From: Paludibacteraceae bacterium
GTDB taxonomy: Bacteria > Bacteroidota > Bacteroidia > Bacteroidales > Paludibacteraceae
Direction: 5' to 3'
Length of the DNA stretch: 40,695 nucleotides
NCBI GenBank assembly: GCA_017557345.1
Contig: JAFYZR010000001.1
Coordinates: 1-40,695 of the forward strand
The notes below the pieces were generated by a model. That model was not told where the DNA came from. It worked only from the letters and a program-made list of their open reading frames with translations, and did no database searches. A program made the translations under genes and the position numbers. How positions within the stretch are numbered: the first letter of the stretch is position 1; each line of letters starts with the position of its first letter. Below are positions 32,690 through 40,630 of this stretch, in pieces.

Positions 32690-33539
32690 AGCTCATGTCA
32701 AGACTTTTGTAACTATGCGTCAGGGCGCCTACAGAGACAAAGTCAACACCTTGCAGCGCATAGTCGCGAATCGTCTCTATCGTGATACCTCCGCTGCTCT
32801 CAATCTCCATATGACGACCGGCTGTCTTTTCCCATGTGCGGATAAGATCCACGGCCTCTTTCGTCTTCGCAGGCGTGAAATTGTCTAACATGATACGATC
32901 CGGGATATTGGTTGCCAATGCCTCGTTAATCTCATAGAAATTACGTACCTCTATCTCTATCTTCAGCGGTTTATTCTTTGCCTTGCAATAGTCACGGGCA
33001 CGTGTTAGCGCATTGGTAATACCTCCGGCAAAATCCACGTGATTGTCTTTGAGCAAAATCATGTCGAAAAGGCCGATACGATGATTCATTCCTCCGCCCA
33101 ACAGTACTGCTTCTTTCTCCAGATAACGCAGTCCCGGTGTGGTCTTACGGGTATCCAGTACATGGCAACCGGTATCCTCTATCAAACGCTGGTATTTATG
33201 CGCCGTGGTTGCTACGCCGGACATACGCTGCATGATATTAAGCATCGTACGTTCAATCTGCAACAGACTGAGTTCTTTGCCGTACACCTTAAATGCCACA
33301 TCGCCGGGTTTGACGTGCGCTCCGTCTTCCAGGAACTGCTCCACGCGGCACTCCGGGTCAAAATAGTTGATAATCTCTTTGGCCACTTCCACTCCGGCGA
33401 GCACACCGGTGTCTTTGATAATCAACTGCTGGCAACCCATCTGCGTGGGAGGAATACAACTGAGCGAGGTATGATCTCCGTCGCGGATATCCTCTTCAAA
33501 CCAAATAGCGATTAGTTTACGTAGTTCTTGTTTGTCCAT
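32673..33539 (-). CDS. nadC: Nicotinate-nucleotide pyrophosphorylase (carboxylating)
   Basis: 288 aa. Converts quinolinate and PRPP to nicotinate mononucleotide in de novo NAD synthesis. Signatures: EDIRDGDHTS, ERTMLNIMQRMSGVAT, DTRKTTPGLR (142-151 region), GGGMNHRIGLFDMILLKDNH, IEIEVRN, IMLDNF and IESSGGI with a C-terminal SVGALTHSYKSLDMS. Normal length. It stands alone, driven by a promoter at about 33560, and converges on the pectinesterase gene with a 17-nt overlap. I see no nadA or nadB nearby. Confidence 0.97.
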   Translation of the reverse strand: MDKQELRKLIAIWFEEDIRDGDHTSLSCIPPTQMGCQQLIIKDTGVLAGVEVAKEIINYFDPECRVEQFLEDGAHVKPGDVAFKVYGKELSLLQIERTMLNIMQRMSGVATTAHKYQRLIEDTGCHVLDTRKTTPGLRYLEKEAVLLGGGMNHRIGLFDMILLKDNHVDFAGGITNALTRARDYCKAKNKPLKIEIEVRNFYEINEALATNIPDRIMLDNFTPAKTKEAVDLIRTWEKTAGRHMEIESSGGITIETIRDYALQGVDFVSVGALTHSYKSLDMSFKAVK

Positions 33540-33559
33540 AGTTTTAATGAATTACGCTG

Positions 33560-33590
33560 CAAAGATACAACTTTTTTCCAATTTATGGAA
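33560..33590 (-). promoter_or_regulatory. Probable nadC promoter
   Basis: TATCTTTG (33567-33560, minus strand) fits the -7 box. The -33 position carries TTC rather than TTG, so this promoter is weaker in consensus than the others. The leader is about 15-20 nt. Confidence 0.6.
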
Positions 33591-33802
33591 ATTATTTTAT
33601 GGAAAAATGCAAAAAAACGTATTTTTCGAGTATATTCTGCTAAAAAAGCGCAAACAAATGGGTTTATAGCATTTGTGGAGAAAAATAATAAGTCAACATT
33701 TTTCAAGAAAAGACCAGGTGTGGTAACTATTATGTAACTATCATGTAAGTGTGCAATGTACAATTTCAATGTCGATACTTTTTACTTTTTACCTTTTTTC
33801 TT

Positions 33803-33890
33803 AAAATGTTCAATTTTACGGTTCATCGAGGTCTCATCGGTATTATGTCGAGGTTTTGACCTAATTTTTTCACCCCAAAATGTTCAATTT
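33803..33890 (-). repeat. Boxed 11-nt-periodic element, copy D (inverted)
   Basis: On the minus strand the order matches copy B: box (33889-33877), GGGG, a 36-nt block identical to copy B, units AACCTCGACAT, AATACCGATGA and GACCTCGATGA, then the second box (33815-33803). Box-to-box distance is 74 nt. Confidence 0.88.
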
Positions 33891-33917
33891 TTCCTTAATT
33901 TGGGGTCCTCGATGGAC

Positions 33918-33951
33918 GCTAATCTCTAATTCGAATATCGAAAATCGAAAA
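33918..33951. repeat. Heptamer array before the promoter at 33956
   Basis: GCTAATC, TCTAAT, TCGAATA, TCGAAAA and TCGAAAA abut the -33 element. Nearly the same unit order precedes glyS (201-234). Confidence 0.75.
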
Positions 33952-33955
33952 AAAA

Positions 33956-33987
33956 TTTGCATATATGCAAAATTTTTATTACTTTTG
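33956..33987 (+). promoter_or_regulatory. Bacteroidota-type promoter with little or no leader
   Basis: TTTG at 33956-33959 and TACTTTTG at 33980-33987, 20 nt apart. The only start that keeps the signal peptide (GTG 33992) lies 5 nt after the -7 box, where transcription itself should begin. Confidence 0.75.
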
Positions 33988-33991
33988 CAGC

Positions 33992-34648
33992 GTGAAACGT
34001 ATTTTTTACATACTTATCGTTTTATCATGCGTCTCTTTGAGTATGTTTGGCGAAGAGAGGTGGGCTTATATCCAACAGCGGCATGAGGTGCGGCTCGGTT
34101 GGGGAGACCAGCTCTTCGAGAGTCTGATGTGGCATAATCCGACCAACATTGCTACAACGATGCCTGTGGATTGGCAGCATATTTATCGTGAGGATTTCAA
34201 GCATCGGCAACATATATGGATGGAATACCAATGGCGTTACTTAGAGTGGATTTCCTTTGGTGCGATGTATGACATGAGCGAGGTGGGTTGGAGCGAAGTG
34301 ACGCGTAACGGAGCGGGAACGGAACTCAGTCGGAGTGACCGTAAGTTTTTCTACAATCTCGTGTTGATGCCAACGGTACGTTTCACCTATTTCTTCCATC
34401 CCTACGTCAATCTCTATTCCGGTCTGGGTTTCGGCATGGATATCAATGGTGGTACAGAAGTAAACGGTTTGGGGCACAAAACCGATGTCGGCATGGCTAT
34501 CAACATCACCTTGATTGGGGTGAGTGCGAACTATGAGAGATGGTTTATGGCGTTTGATTTAGGGGGATTAACGGCTTTAAAGAACAAAAACACCGTCTTT
34601 ATGGCGGCTTCTAGAATGATTAATTTTAGTGTTGGTGCGCGTTTCTAA
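33992..34648 (+). CDS. Exported outer-membrane beta-barrel-like protein
   Basis: 218 aa from GTG 33992. The signal peptide (FYILIVLSCVSLSMFG) is followed by strand-like sequence (TVRFTYFFHPYVNLYSGLGFG, TDVGMAINITLIGVSANYERW) and a terminal VGARF, consistent with an outer-membrane barrel. It resembles the protein at 13809-14480 in size and in the FTYF...P...YSG segment. No named family recognised. The longer ATG frame (33965) would begin upstream of the -7 box and cannot be on this transcript. The next gene overlaps its 3' end by about 20 nt. Confidence 0.75.
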   Translation: MKRIFYILIVLSCVSLSMFGEERWAYIQQRHEVRLGWGDQLFESLMWHNPTNIATTMPVDWQHIYREDFKHRQHIWMEYQWRYLEWISFGAMYDMSEVGWSEVTRNGAGTELSRSDRKFFYNLVLMPTVRFTYFFHPYVNLYSGLGFGMDINGGTEVNGLGHKTDVGMAINITLIGVSANYERWFMAFDLGGLTALKNKNTVFMAASRMINFSVGARF

Positions 34649-35969
34649 ATACATAGTACTTCTTGCTGCAGTTGCTTTAACTGCTTGCCAGTTCCGTAAT
34701 GACGAGTTCGTCGATTTCATGGATATGGAGGCCGCTAAAGGATTGTCATTCAAGGTAATCAGCCAGCATGAGACAGATTTGAGCGAAGGCTTGCCCTATA
34801 ACTGTTTCTTGCCGGATGGCACGCCCGTATCGGAATACACGGACGAGTCTGATGAGCCCGCCAATCCTAATAACGGTCCGCGCAAGACAAGCAGCGTAAC
34901 CGGTACGGCTATTGTCCAGGAATTGCTCAAGTACGGCAACCAGCACAAAGTGATAGAGATTGTCGGCACCTACCCTAGCTTCGATGGTAATGGAGAAGAG
35001 GTTACCCTTTCCGGAAAAGTCATGTTGCCAAAGGGCCGCAAGCCGAAACGTCTTATTCTCGTCAGCCATTATACGGTAGGCAGCAATGCGGAGGCTCCGA
35101 GTAACTGCTTCTCGCTCGAAGGAGTGCTCGTCAAACTGGGCTACGGACTGATTATTCCCGATTACATGGGTTATGGTATCACGGCCGACCAGATACACCC
35201 GTACCTGGTAATGATGCAAACGGCAAATAATGTGATACACATGTATTTTGCAGTTAGAGAATGGCTAGAGGCGGTAGATATGTCACCTGAATACAACGAT
35301 ATTTACTTGATGGGTTACAGCCAAGGCGGAGCGACTACCATGGCCGTGGAGTATCTGGCAGAAGTAGCGTATGGCGATCCGGAAGACCCGCTGTATATCC
35401 CTCTCCATCGCGTGTTTGCAGGCGGCGGACCTTATGACGTCAAAGCCACTTTTGAACGATTTATCAATACGGATTTATCGGGATACCCTGTCGCTGTTCC
35501 ACTGGTATTACAAGGTATGATCAAAGGCAATAACCTGAATATGCAGTTATCGGATATGATGCAGCCCTGGCTATGCGAAAAGATGGACGAGTGGATTAAC
35601 AGCAAGCGCTATACCACCGCGCAGATCAATTCCTTCATCGGCACAACGGTAACCCATGAGTTGCTGACGCAAGAGGCGATGAAACAGACATCCGATAAAG
35701 TAGCTGAACTCTATAAGGCGATGACGGTCAACTCCGTCGTCAACTATCACTGGCAGCCGCAGTCGTCGGTTTATATCATGCATTCGATGGACGATGAAAC
35801 GGTACCTTATACGAATGCAACCAATGCCAAAGCCAAGTGGTCGGATGCGAATATCACGTACAATTTCGGGCATTACGGCGGGCATGTCAAGACTGCTCTG
35901 CGGTTTATCTATTCCGTCCAGACACTCCTGCAGGAGGAAGAGAAAGAAAGGAAACAATATGATGAATAG
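34629..35969 (+). CDS. Alpha/beta-hydrolase lipoprotein
   Basis: 446 aa. Lipobox ALTAC (C20). The hydrolase core has VSHYTVGSNAEAP and IPDYMGYG (oxyanion side), nucleophile S231 in LMGYSQGG, an acid at D388/D389 in HSMDDETVPY, and H419 in GHYGGH. This arrangement fits secreted lipase/dipeptidyl-peptidase-like esterases of Bacteroidota. Substrate is unknown. Starts at GTG 34629 (TTG 34632 and GTG 34635 are alternatives), inside the end of the preceding gene. Its stop overlaps the next lipoprotein's start. Confidence 0.85.
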   Translation: MLVRVSKYIVLLAAVALTACQFRNDEFVDFMDMEAAKGLSFKVISQHETDLSEGLPYNCFLPDGTPVSEYTDESDEPANPNNGPRKTSSVTGTAIVQELLKYGNQHKVIEIVGTYPSFDGNGEEVTLSGKVMLPKGRKPKRLILVSHYTVGSNAEAPSNCFSLEGVLVKLGYGLIIPDYMGYGITADQIHPYLVMMQTANNVIHMYFAVREWLEAVDMSPEYNDIYLMGYSQGGATTMAVEYLAEVAYGDPEDPLYIPLHRVFAGGGPYDVKATFERFINTDLSGYPVAVPLVLQGMIKGNNLNMQLSDMMQPWLCEKMDEWINSKRYTTAQINSFIGTTVTHELLTQEAMKQTSDKVAELYKAMTVNSVVNYHWQPQSSVYIMHSMDDETVPYTNATNAKAKWSDANITYNFGHYGGHVKTALRFIYSVQTLLQEEEKERKQYDE

Positions 35970-36867
35970 TCGGAAACTTTCCTTTATGAGCCTTGGCGTC
36001 CTTTTGACGTTGATTCTGCTTACAGGCAGTCTCTGTTCCTGCGACCCGGAAGCTAAGTGGGATGTTAAAAACGTAGAGATCACGATGACGGTGGAGAACA
36101 TCTCTGCGGGCTTCATTGAATGTAGTTTTGAGACCAATAAAGAAGCGTATTACCTGATAGCCATCGAGGCTGCGCAGGAAGGATATAATCCAATGGAACA
36201 CCAGAAGCAGTTCATGATGCTGGCCATTGACTCGGCGAATGTAGAGTACCTGGCATGGCGTAACAAGCTGCTCAGGCAGGGCGAATTCAACATTGCTCCC
36301 TTCGCGAGTCACGCTTTGCAGTACGGTGCCGTGAATTATATCTTCACCGCTCTGGAGGCGGACACACATTACTGGATTTATGCCTTTGTGGTGAATCCGG
36401 AGACGATGATGCCGGTAGGCAAACTGCATCTGATTAATGCGTACACCTCCGTGGGCAGTACGGCGGAGATCCGCTTCGAATACCGCGTAAAAGGTAGATG
36501 GGACTATTCATACCCAATGGATATATATGGTAATATCCTTAATCATTACCCGTACGTAGGCACGACGCGCGACAGTCTGGAGGTGGTAGCTTCCGGCGAT
36601 GCACCAACAATGTATTTCGATTTCTGGTACAATAATCTGGTGCAGCACCCTGAACAGGCACGTATTGTCTATGGCGTGCAAGCGGTAGAAAACGACGGCT
36701 ATGACTCATACCTGGAGTTCCAGGAAGGGCACACCTATTATACGTATTTCTCCGGTTTCGATGGCTCATTCAACCATCATGTGCTGTATAAGTTCACCTG
36801 GACAGAGGACTATGAGCACTATTTCACGGAAGAGGAATCGGTGCTGGAGGAAAACACTGGCCTATGA
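35959..36867 (+). CDS. Hypothetical lipoprotein with fibronectin III-like sequence
   Basis: 302 aa from ATG 35959. The signal LLTLILLTGSLCSC gives a lipobox with C28. The segment VEITMTVENISAGFIECSF...LEADTHYWIYAFVVNP looks like a fibronectin type III-like beta sandwich (about 38-165). A second, less clear beta-rich domain follows. No catalytic motif is seen. It is preceded by a purine-rich AAGGAAA, unusual for this genome, and overlaps the hydrolase gene by 11 nt, which suggests the two lipoproteins work together on the cell surface. A longer frame from 35794 is a shadow of the hydrolase gene. Confidence 0.75.
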   Translation: MMNSRKLSFMSLGVLLTLILLTGSLCSCDPEAKWDVKNVEITMTVENISAGFIECSFETNKEAYYLIAIEAAQEGYNPMEHQKQFMMLAIDSANVEYLAWRNKLLRQGEFNIAPFASHALQYGAVNYIFTALEADTHYWIYAFVVNPETMMPVGKLHLINAYTSVGSTAEIRFEYRVKGRWDYSYPMDIYGNILNHYPYVGTTRDSLEVVASGDAPTMYFDFWYNNLVQHPEQARIVYGVQAVENDGYDSYLEFQEGHTYYTYFSGFDGSFNHHVLYKFTWTEDYEHYFTEEESVLEENTGL

Positions 36868-37295
36868 AAATCACGCTTATGGTGGTCGGTAAGACGACCG
36901 ACACACGTTTACAGACACTTATAGAGGACTATCAGCAGCGGCTCAAGCACTATGTGCCGTTTGAGTTCGTCGTGGTACCGGAGAGCAAGAATGACCAGGC
37001 TATCCTCTCTCGACTCACGCCTGCGATGGATGTGGTGCTGCTGGACGAGCGCGGGCAGGAGTTTCGCTCTATCGAGTTAGCGGACTGGCTGCAAAAAAAG
37101 ATGAATTCCGGCAAAGACTTAATGCTCATCATCGGCGGACCGTTCGGTTTCAGCAAAGAGGTCTATGCGCGCGCTAACGGACAATGGTCACTCAGCCGAT
37201 TAACCTTTAGCCACCAGATGATACGAATAATGGCCATCGAGCAGATCTACCGCGCAATGACCATTCTTCGAAATGAGCCTTATCACCATGAATAA
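36864..37295 (+). CDS. rlmH: 23S rRNA (pseudouridine1915-N3)-methyltransferase
   Basis: 143 aa SPOUT methyltransferase acting on 23S rRNA in assembled ribosomes. MKITLMVVGKT at the start, DVVLLDERGQEFRSIELADWL, LMLIIGGPFGFSKEV (SAM-binding knot), and the C-terminal LSRLTFSHQMIRIMAIEQIYRAMTILRNEPYHHE, which is nearly diagnostic. Its start overlaps the preceding lipoprotein gene (ATGA). A hairpin terminator begins at its stop codon. Confidence 0.97.
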   Translation: MKITLMVVGKTTDTRLQTLIEDYQQRLKHYVPFEFVVVPESKNDQAILSRLTPAMDVVLLDERGQEFRSIELADWLQKKMNSGKDLMLIIGGPFGFSKEVYARANGQWSLSRLTFSHQMIRIMAIEQIYRAMTILRNEPYHHE

Positions 37296-37321
37296 AGCGA
37301 CCTTCGATGGGCCGCTTTATT
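37291..37321. terminator. Terminator after rlmH
   Basis: AATAAAGCG (37291-37299) pairs with CGCTTTATT (37313-37321), with inner CC/GG pairs and loop TTCGAT. The stem includes the rlmH stop codon. The flanking A/T pairs allow action in both directions between convergent genes. Confidence 0.75.
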
Positions 37322-37322
37322 C

Positions 37323-37377
37323 TATTGACGATCGACTAATTTACGATTTACGATTTATTTACGATTGAATTTATTTA
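37323..37377. repeat. Heptamer array between rlmH terminator and four-helix-bundle gene
   Basis: Words ATTGACG, ATCGACT, ATTTACG, ATTTACG and ACGATTG fill the gap between two convergent genes. They combine the word of the leader cassettes with that of the exbB-exbD spacer. Confidence 0.75.
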
Positions 37378-37749
37378 CTATTGACGCTCTTTTGCGTCAA
37401 TGGTTTGTTTCACCGTTAGTATAGATCGTGTAACAATTTTTCGAAGCTCTACACATTCTTCATATAAGGCCTCTACTTGACTAGAAGGAAGAAGTTCAGC
37501 GTCAATAATAACACTCAACCAATGTGCCGTTTCGTCAATTTCCTCCTCCACCATTTTAAGTTTGTTAAGAAAATCCCTATTCGACTTTGCTAAGCAAGCA
37601 GCTCTATAATTAGCGGCAGGAGAAGTACCTGAACGGACAATTTGTTTAGCGATAGCATTTCCTGCTATATTATTAGGCATTATATTTACAAGCTTAATAA
37701 TCTTTATAGAAAATTTTCTGAATCGCTCTTTTAGTTCATCCGTAGTCAT
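37378..37749 (-). CDS. Four-helix-bundle protein (S23 / 23S rRNA intervening-sequence family)
   Basis: 123 aa, entirely helical. Signature IAKQIVRSGTSPAANYRAACLAKSNRDFLNKLKMVEEEIDE, typical of the S23-type four-helix-bundle family, which is common in Bacteroidota and of unknown function when not inside an rRNA intervening sequence. DGR Avd accessory proteins share this fold, but nothing around this gene suggests that role. ATG 37749 is immediately preceded (minus strand) by leader cassette copy 3. It follows the M23/LysM gene by 63 nt. Confidence 0.9.
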   Translation of the reverse strand: MTTDELKERFRKFSIKIIKLVNIMPNNIAGNAIAKQIVRSGTSPAANYRAACLAKSNRDFLNKLKMVEEEIDETAHWLSVIIDAELLPSSQVEALYEECVELRKIVTRSILTVKQTIDAKERQ

Positions 37750-37812
37750 AAATCGTCAATCCCTTTCAATTTGTCAATCAATCGTACCTCGTCAATCGTC
37801 CAATTTGTCAAT
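37750..37812 (-). repeat. Start-codon leader cassette, copy 3 (M23/LysM to four-helix gene)
   Basis: On the minus strand the 63-nt spacer ends at the four-helix ATG. It differs from the dut cassette at only about three positions over the last 55 nt. Both end ATTGACGATTT-ATG. Confidence 0.92.
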
Positions 37813-38847
37813 TTATCTTACTCTTAGCTTCATTCCTATCTGTAGGATCTTCGTTTCCTTGATGTTATTCAACTGACAGAGGCGCTTGACTGTAGTGCCG
37901 TATTTCTTAGCGATGGCGGAGAGGGTGTCGCCTTGTTTCACTTTATGCCATTTCATGGCAGCCTGTTCCGCACGCGCCTGTTTCATCGCCTTGATACCGA
38001 TGACGTATTCCTCTTTGTTCTTCAGTTCGCCTGTTCCGAAATCGATGAAGGATGCCGGGTTCATTGCCTCGCCCAGATAACGAATCTCGAGGTGGAGGTG
38101 ACTGCCCGTCGAACGGCCTGTATTGCCGCCTAAACCGATTACATCGCCTGCCAGCACTTTCTCATACTCATCCACCATCGGACGGCTCAAGTGGCCGTAA
38201 ATAGTCTCCAGTCCATTATCATGACGAACGACTACATAATAACCGTAGCCACGCGGATCCCAACCTACGATACGCACTTGACCGCTCCATGCCGAACGAA
38301 TCGAATCGCCTATCTGCACCTTGATATCCGTACCTTTGTGCATCCTATAACGGCGCCAGCCGTAAGGACTGGTCACGTATCCCGGAGCCGGCAGACGAAA
38401 ACCTGCCATCGGAATATGTACGTCGTCTTGAAGCGAGTCAAACAGATTGCCGTACGGGTTCACGCGCTCATCCGTCCATATACGATGATAAATGCTATCA
38501 GCAGGGTGCTGGGTCAGCAACGTAGAATCGCCCACCATGAACTGCGGAGCCATCTTATAGACCACTTCCCCGTCTTTGGTACGCACAATGATTTTACGCG
38601 GCAGCACATCCAGTTCACAGCCCAAAATAAGCGTGTCGTGCGAGAAAAGACCTGCCAGACACTCGGGTAACTCAGACGCACGTACGTCCAAATCGTCCAT
38701 TTCCTCCAACTCATCTCCTTCGCTATCTACCGCAGCGGTATCCAGAGGCGGGTTCAGGCCCAGATCCTCTGTGAACACGTTATCTGCGAACGCAGGAGAG
38801 CATAGCGCGAAGAGTAAAGCGCAAAGAATCGTTGCGGGCTTTCTCAT
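37813..38847 (-). CDS. M23 family peptidoglycan endopeptidase with C-terminal LysM
   Basis: 344 aa. Signal peptide ([15 protein letters not shown]), an acidic linker, then a complete M23 domain: [16 protein letters not shown] with the H-x-x-x-D zinc pair, [13 protein letters not shown], and the H-x-H motif in [11 protein letters not shown] LysM domain at about 298-343 ([21 protein letters not shown]) binds peptidoglycan. Expected to cut peptide cross-links in the periplasm, in contrast to the degenerate EnvC-like protein at 26853. Its ATG overlaps the upstream stop by 4 nt. Confidence 0.94.
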   Translation of the reverse strand: MRKPATILCALLFALCSPAFADNVFTEDLGLNPPLDTAAVDSEGDELEEMDDLDVRASELPECLAGLFSHDTLILGCELDVLPRKIIVRTKDGEVVYKMAPQFMVGDSTLLTQHPADSIYHRIWTDERVNPYGNLFDSLQDDVHIPMAGFRLPAPGYVTSPYGWRRYRMHKGTDIKVQIGDSIRSAWSGQVRIVGWDPRGYGYYVVVRHDNGLETIYGHLSRPMVDEYEKVLAGDVIGLGGNTGRSTGSHLHLEIRYLGEAMNPASFIDFGTGELKNKEEYVIGIKAMKQARAEQAAMKWHKVKQGDTLSAIAKKYGTTVKRLCQLNNIKETKILQIGMKLRVR

Positions 38848-40562
38848 TCAGCGTCCTCCTCTGCTTCAATGGCTTCGTCTATTTCAATCGTCTCTACAGC
38901 CGTTGTATCAGCGTTGGCTTCCACTTGCTCGGGCTGAACATTGCGATGGGTGTAGGCGTAGATGCCCCATGCGCCGAGCGCAAGAATAACGATGACACCG
39001 ATAGCGATGCACCATTTATGCCATGCCTTCAGACCTTTCTTTACCTTCGGTAACTTAACGACAGGGAAAGCCACTTGCTCGGTGAGCGTACGGCCGAAGA
39101 TGACAGATATCAACGCGTCAGAGTTGACTGCCCAGCCGTTGGCGTTCAATACCGGAGCCAGGTTACGACGACGCAATTTAAGCCATGCCATGATCATACT
39201 CGGGCCGCTGATAACCAGCAGGATAGCCACGAAGAGAACGATATATTGCCACCATGTGAAACCGCTCAAACCTTTTGCTACGGATACCAAAGCGGTACCA
39301 ATCATGCCTAAAGCCATGCCGATGGCAGCAAAGATACCGGCGAACTTAGCGATGTCGAAGGCAGGTTTCTGAGCTGCCTCGCCGCCCTCTGCCTTGGTCT
39401 CTATCTTCGTGGTCACGTCGCTCATCACAGCTGCATCTTTCTCGGCTGCGGACTTGTTGATCTTCTCGGTAATCCAGTTGCCTAACTTGCGGTAAGGAGT
39501 CCAGAAGGCCTGACGGATAGAAATCGGGTTATCGATAATCTTCGTCACGGTTGCATCGTAGTCATTACCCTCGTTATCATAGAAAATAGCATTCTTGCCT
39601 ACGGCCAGGTTCTTCACCTCGCCTTGCGTCATGGCTGCTACGATTTGCATCTTCTTGCCCAGTTTCTTGCTCTCGCAGTCGCAGTAGATGAGATAGATTC
39701 CGGACAGCGGAGCCTGTACGTCATGCTTTGGCAGGTCGTTTACGCGGATACAGAGATGGCAAGCGCGCTGGTCGATGATGAGTGTTCCTGCCTGGAACGA
39801 AGCGATAGTAGCGTCATTGCCGTCATAGAAATCCTCGAACGTAACGAAGTTACGCAGCAGGCGGTAGAAATCACGATGGAGGAGCAGCAGTTTACGGAGC
39901 GGCATATATTCTGCTTTGGCAGCAGCCCATGCATCAGCGTTGGCTGTCTCTGCAGCGGCTTTAGCGGCCTCCCAATCGGCTATCTGCTTACCCATAGCAT
40001 CCCATTTAGCCTTGGTCATGCCGGGCTTGGCTGCATCCTCAGGGATAACGGCCAGACCGAGTTTCTGCAGTTTCTCTTGCTCAAAATAAGCGGCAAACTC
40101 TGCCTGTTTCTCTTTGTAAGCAGCAATGACATCTGCCTCCAGCGGTGCTGCAGGAATAGGTTGCTCTTCTACCGTGATGGCGTCTAAGGTTGCCTGTACG
40201 TCCGCCAAGGAAATGCTTTTCTTCTTGCCGGCTATCTTCTTTGCCACAGCCAGGATTGACTCGTCAGCGATGTTCTCGAGTGCTATCTCATCGCGTTGCT
40301 CAAGCAGCGAGTCGGCTTTCTTCAGCGTAGCACACAGCCAGTTTGCCGTGCCAACTACCTCTTTCACGCGGAGCTTGCCGTCGCCGTCGAAGTCAATCAG
40401 ACTCAGCGAGTCTGCACTGATCTCCAGACCATTCACCGGGCAGGAAAGCACGGTCCACATTTTCTTGTCTAACTCTCCGAGATGACGGATGTCTTCGCCG
40501 GAATGAATACGTACGCGAGTTGTGCCGCCTACGCTTGCAAATGTCCATTTGTACTTACTCAT
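38844..40562 (-). CDS. Membrane protein with an N-terminal EF-hand-like motif, unknown function
   Basis: 572 aa. No signal peptide. [12 protein letters not shown] at 57-68 is a canonical EF-hand loop (D57, D59, D61, E68) and could bind calcium. A Lys/Ala-rich helical region follows (about 100-230), then two hydrophobic segments at about 405-465, a third near 523-545, and an acidic tail. It resembles a conserved Bacteroidota family I remember only as EF-hand/hypothetical proteins with the N-terminal pattern GGxxxVxxxSGxDIRHLxELDxKxW. Function is unknown. The promoter at 40600 drives it with the M23/LysM and four-helix genes. Confidence 0.8.
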   Translation of the reverse strand: MSKYKWTFASVGGTTRVRIHSGEDIRHLGELDKKMWTVLSCPVNGLEISADSLSLIDFDGDGKLRVKEVVGTANWLCATLKKADSLLEQRDEIALENIADESILAVAKKIAGKKKSISLADVQATLDAITVEEQPIPAAPLEADVIAAYKEKQAEFAAYFEQEKLQKLGLAVIPEDAAKPGMTKAKWDAMGKQIADWEAAKAAAETANADAWAAAKAEYMPLRKLLLLHRDFYRLLRNFVTFEDFYDGNDATIASFQAGTLIIDQRACHLCIRVNDLPKHDVQAPLSGIYLIYCDCESKKLGKKMQIVAAMTQGEVKNLAVGKNAIFYDNEGNDYDATVTKIIDNPISIRQAFWTPYRKLGNWITEKINKSAAEKDAAVMSDVTTKIETKAEGGEAAQKPAFDIAKFAGIFAAIGMALGMIGTALVSVAKGLSGFTWWQYIVLFVAILLVISGPSMIMAWLKLRRRNLAPVLNANGWAVNSDALISVIFGRTLTEQVAFPVVKLPKVKKGLKAWHKWCIAIGVIVILALGAWGIYAYTHRNVQPEQVEANADTTAVETIEIDEAIEAEEDAE

Positions 40563-40599
40563 AATATATCGGATTTTGATTAGTTCGCAAATTTGCCTG

Positions 40600-40630
40600 C
40601 AAATTTACAACTTTTTTTTTACATATGCAA
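40600..40630 (-). promoter_or_regulatory. Bacteroidota-type promoter of the EF-hand protein operon
   Basis: On the minus strand, TTG (40630-40628) and TAAATTTG (40607-40600) are separated by 20 nt, with a leader of about 30 nt. The 65 nt to the right hold nothing I recognise. Confidence 0.8.

Larger units (their letters stand above)
33540..33991. other. 452-nt divergent regulatory region (nadC / outer-membrane protein)
   Basis: It holds the nadC -7 box (33560-33567), about 230 nt of A/T-rich sequence in which I recognise nothing, the boxed 11-nt-periodic element copy D (33803-33890), a heptamer array (33918-33951), and the promoter at 33956-33987. This is the largest gene-free stretch in the window. 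Confidence 0.7.

Noticed and set aside
33965-33991. ATG 33965 as start of the outer-membrane protein
   Set aside because: It lies upstream of the -7 box of the promoter at 33956-33987 and would add an unlikely polar extension before the signal peptide.
35794-35958. Longer form of the lipoprotein at 35959
   Set aside because: The extension is an out-of-frame reading of the hydrolase gene. The signal peptide and lipobox fit the ATG at 35959.
37378-37749. Four-helix protein as a DGR Avd accessory protein for the candidate variable region
   Set aside because: It matches the common stand-alone S23-type family, lies 30 kb away, and has no reverse transcriptase nearby.
268-40562. Many opposite-strand and shifted frames longer than 60 codons
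   Set aside because: They overlap well-supported genes in full, lack recognisable families, and have no initiation context.
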